Origin: Arcobacter vandammei
GTDB lineage: Bacteria > Campylobacterota > Campylobacteria > Campylobacterales > Arcobacteraceae
NCBI RefSeq assembly: GCF_016106035.1
Contig: NZ_JADKPZ010000006.1
Location: forward strand, 54,942-118,941
Reading direction: 5' to 3'
Length of the DNA: 64,000 bases
Below are positions 62,035 to 64,000 of the stretch, piece after piece (position 1 is the first letter of the stretch; each line of letters begins with the position of its first letter). The notes beneath the pieces are model-generated. The model did no database searches, had not been told where the DNA came from, and worked only from the letters and a program-made list of their open reading frames with translations. The position numbers and the translations under genes are program-made.

Positions 62035-63462
62035 ATGGGAAAATTTGTAAATAGTATAGAAGAATTTTTTGTTTTTTGTAGTGAAAATGAAGTTAAATTT
62101 GTAGATTTTAGATTTACAGATTTTAAAGGTATGTGGCATCATGTTACATATAATTATAAGGCAATAAACAACGATTTATTAGCAAATGGTATGCCTTTTG
62201 ATGGTTCATCAATTGATGCTTGGCAACCTATTCATAAATCAGATATGGTTTTAAAACCAGATGTTGAAACTGCATTTTTAGACCCATTTACAGCAGATAG
62301 TACAATTATTGTAATTTGTGATGTTTACGATATTTATGAAAAAGCAATGTATGAGAAATGCCCTAGATCTATTGCTAAAAAAGCAGTAAAATATTTGGCA
62401 GATGCTAATGTGGGAGATGTTGCATATTTTGGACCTGAAAATGAATTTTTTGTTTTTGAAGATGTAAAAATAAAAGACACTGTAAATGAATCTTTCTATA
62501 GAGTTGATAGTGAAGATGGTGAATGGAACGATTCAAAAGATTATGAAGGTGGAAATATTGGTCATAGAGCTAGACTTAAAGGTGGATACTTCCCTGTTGC
62601 ACCAATAGATAATGGAGTTGATTTAAGAGCTGAAATGATGCAAGTTTTAGAGCAAGTTGGACTAGAAGTTGTATTAGGTCACCACGAAGTTGCTCAAGGA
62701 CAACACGAAATTGGAATTGTTTTTGGAGATTTAATTGAAGCTAGCGATAATGTTCAAAAACTAAAATATGTTGTAAAAATGGTTGCTCATTTAAATGGAA
62801 AATCTGCAACTTTTATGCCAAAACCACTTTATGGAGATAATGGAAGTGGAATGCATGTTCACCAAAGTATTTGGAAAGATGGAAAAAATCTTTTCTATAA
62901 ACAAGGTGAATATGGAAACTTAAGTGATGTAGCAAGATGGTATATTGGTGGTATTTTTAAACATGCAAGAGCATTAGCTGCATTTACTAATCCATCAACA
63001 AACTCTTATAAAAGATTAATTCCAGGGTTTGAAGCACCATCAATTTTGACTTATTCATCACAAAATAGAAGTGCATCTTGTAGAATTCCTTATGGTGCAG
63101 GAGAAAAATCAACAAGAGTTGAAATGAGATTCCCTGATTCAACTGCTTGTCCATATTTAGCATTTTCAGCAATGTTAATGGCTGGTCTTGATGGAATAAA
63201 AAACAAATATGAACCGATTGGACCTATGGATGATGATTTATATGAACTGACTTTAGATGAGATTAGAGAGCGAGATATTCCTCAAATGCCTCATACTTTA
63301 AGAGGTTCTTTAGAAGCTTTAATAAGAGATAATGAGTTTCTAAAACCAGTATTTACTAAGAAAATGATAGATACTTATCAACACTATAAATTCTCAACAC
63401 AAGTTTGGCCTTATGAAGCTAGACCTACACCTTTTGAATTTAAAACTATGTATTCTTGCTAA
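62035..63462 (+). CDS. glnA: Glutamine synthetase, type I
   Basis: GlnA joins ammonia and glutamate with ATP. The 475 residues have the DGSSIDAW latch near residue 51, FFVFEDVK metal motif near 137, the ATP-binding [16 protein letters not shown] near residue 263, and the glutamate flap. LYELTLDEI near residue 402 holds the Tyr that is adenylylated in beta-type enzymes. A terminator follows. No sigma-54 promoter was identified in the short upstream gap. Confidence 0.97.
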   Translation: MGKFVNSIEEFFVFCSENEVKFVDFRFTDFKGMWHHVTYNYKAINNDLLANGMPFDGSSIDAWQPIHKSDMVLKPDVETAFLDPFTADSTIIVICDVYDIYEKAMYEKCPRSIAKKAVKYLADANVGDVAYFGPENEFFVFEDVKIKDTVNESFYRVDSEDGEWNDSKDYEGGNIGHRARLKGGYFPVAPIDNGVDLRAEMMQVLEQVGLEVVLGHHEVAQGQHEIGIVFGDLIEASDNVQKLKYVVKMVAHLNGKSATFMPKPLYGDNGSGMHVHQSIWKDGKNLFYKQGEYGNLSDVARWYIGGIFKHARALAAFTNPSTNSYKRLIPGFEAPSILTYSSQNRSASCRIPYGAGEKSTRVEMRFPDSTACPYLAFSAMLMAGLDGIKNKYEPIGPMDDDLYELTLDEIRERDIPQMPHTLRGSLEALIRDNEFLKPVFTKKMIDTYQHYKFSTQVWPYEARPTPFEFKTMYSC

Positions 63463-63490
63463 TAAATAGTTTCTATATATTCTTCTCTTA

Positions 63491-63527
63491 ATTGAAAGCA
63501 AGGGCTTAATCTCTTGCTTCTTTTTAA
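63491..63527 (+). terminator. Terminator after glnA
   Basis: AAGCAAGGG (63496-63504) and CTCTTGCTT (63511-63519) form a 9-bp stem with one G-U pair and a 6-base loop, followed by CTTTTT. Confidence 0.8.
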
Positions 63528-63828
63528 TTCACTATTTTCTGAACAGAGACTTCAGTCCCTGCCAAATATACTCTACACCTATCAAAGAATAAATTCATTA
63601 TTCCAAAAATATAGAACAACTAAAATAAATATTAATATGTAAATGTATAAATACTAATAAATCCGTTGTGAATAATAAAGAAATATAAATACTCATAAAT
63701 TAAGTGTTAAAAAAATATGCCTAAATAGAATAAATAAGAAAGAGTAACTAAGCCTAAAAATAATGAAATAGATTAAATATTGTAAATATAATAAATAGTA
63801 AAAATAAACTTGAATAAAATAGAATAAA
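63528..63828. other. AT-rich spacer between glnA and the rRNA operon
   Basis: About 300 bases with no convincing gene. It contains a short imperfect hairpin CAGAGACT/AGTCCCTG near 63545 and long AT-rich runs with repeated AATAAATA-type motifs. It separates two converging transcription units. Confidence 0.5.
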
Positions 63829-63879
63829 TAAAAAAAGCCTTCCTAAACCTAGAAAAGACTAGACTGAGGAAGGCTTTGT
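63829..63879 (-). terminator. rRNA operon terminator
   Basis: AAAGCCTTCCT (63834-63844) and AGGAAGGCTTT (63867-63877) form a perfect 11-bp stem on the minus strand, followed by a T-run. It is just beyond the 5S gene. Confidence 0.9.
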
Positions 63880-63890
63880 AAAAACTCAAA

Positions 63891-64000
63891 GCTGGCAGTG
63901 ACCTACGTTTCCACAGGGGGACCCTGCAGTATTATCGGCGATGAAGTGCTTGACTACCAGGTTCGGAATGGGGCTGGGTATTTCCACTTCTCTTTGACCA
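63891..64000 (-). rRNA. rrf: 5S ribosomal RNA, 3' part (5' end beyond window)
   Basis: The minus strand reads the conserved 5S core CCCCATTCCGAACCTGG and, towards the 3' end, the matching stem sequences ending in TCACTGCCAGC. About 110 of ~118 bases are visible; the first few lie past base 64000. It is the last gene of an rRNA operon whose 23S gene should follow beyond the window. Confidence 0.95.

Noticed and set aside
63528..63828. Possible small genes or promoters in the AT-rich spacer.
   Set aside because: Only low-complexity AT runs were seen and no frame had a ribosome site or recognisable protein.

Overview
The window is chromosomal DNA from an AT-rich member of the Campylobacterota, most likely the Arcobacteraceae (Arcobacter/Aliarcobacter group). 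Supporting signs are the very low GC content, the gene order glyQ - Nif3 - zinc-ribbon coiled-coil protein - waaA (also seen in Helicobacter), a futalosine-type menaquinone gene (mqnA), and a zinc-ribbon protein like Helicobacter HP0958. No replication origin, complete phage, insertion sequence or CRISPR array was seen.

Layout. 1-11.8 kb (minus strand): waaA (cut by the window edge), HP0958-like protein, Nif3, glyQ, glutaredoxin, purE, an orphan glycosyltransferase-like gene, a U32 peptidase-family tRNA hydroxylation protein, a large chemoreceptor, recN and nadK. 11.9-13.1 kb: a decayed RhuM-family gene and a gene-poor spacer. 13.1-16.3 kb: the rpsL-rpsG-fusA operon. 16.3-28.6 kb: an accessory/metabolic block with a hydrolase, an MFS exporter, a peroxiredoxin, a TonB receptor, an ABC uptake system with an NnrS-like protein (two Fur-box-like sites), and a double-sensor diguanylate cyclase. 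28.6-42.7 kb: the classic information-processing cluster read on the minus strand as tRNA-Phe, Thr, Tyr, Gly - tuf - rpmG - tRNA-Trp - secE - nusG - rplK - rplA - rplJ - rplL - rpoB - rpoC, with several RNA leader or attenuator hairpins. 42.7-54 kb: cell-wall genes murD, mraY, pbp1A, ftsI, ftsW and murG, mixed with gpmI, a lone ABC ATPase and a cyclophilin. 54-59 kb: the main accessory island, with an XRE regulator, a poly-G tract in front of a repeat-rich Wzz-like protein, a KdsB-like gene without a normal start codon, a tRNA-like element, gene debris and a three-gene HipBST-type toxin-antitoxin system. 59-64 kb: uppP, mqnA, moaD, moaE, a PHP-family phosphatase, glnA and the 3' end of an rRNA operon (5S, minus strand).

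How the genes work together. Most of the window is housekeeping: translation and transcription, peptidoglycan precursor synthesis and polymerisation (mraY, murD, murG, ftsW, ftsI, pbp1A, uppP), and cofactor synthesis. The most interesting parts are (i) the 54.6-57.4 kb surface-polysaccharide remnant, with a possible phase-variable G9 tract, 15-residue coiled-coil repeats, and a TAG stop inside a perfect hairpin followed in frame by the KdsB-like reading frame; (ii) the HipBST system; and (iii) the Fur-box-linked TonB/ABC/NnrS uptake locus, whose substrate cannot be told from sequence.
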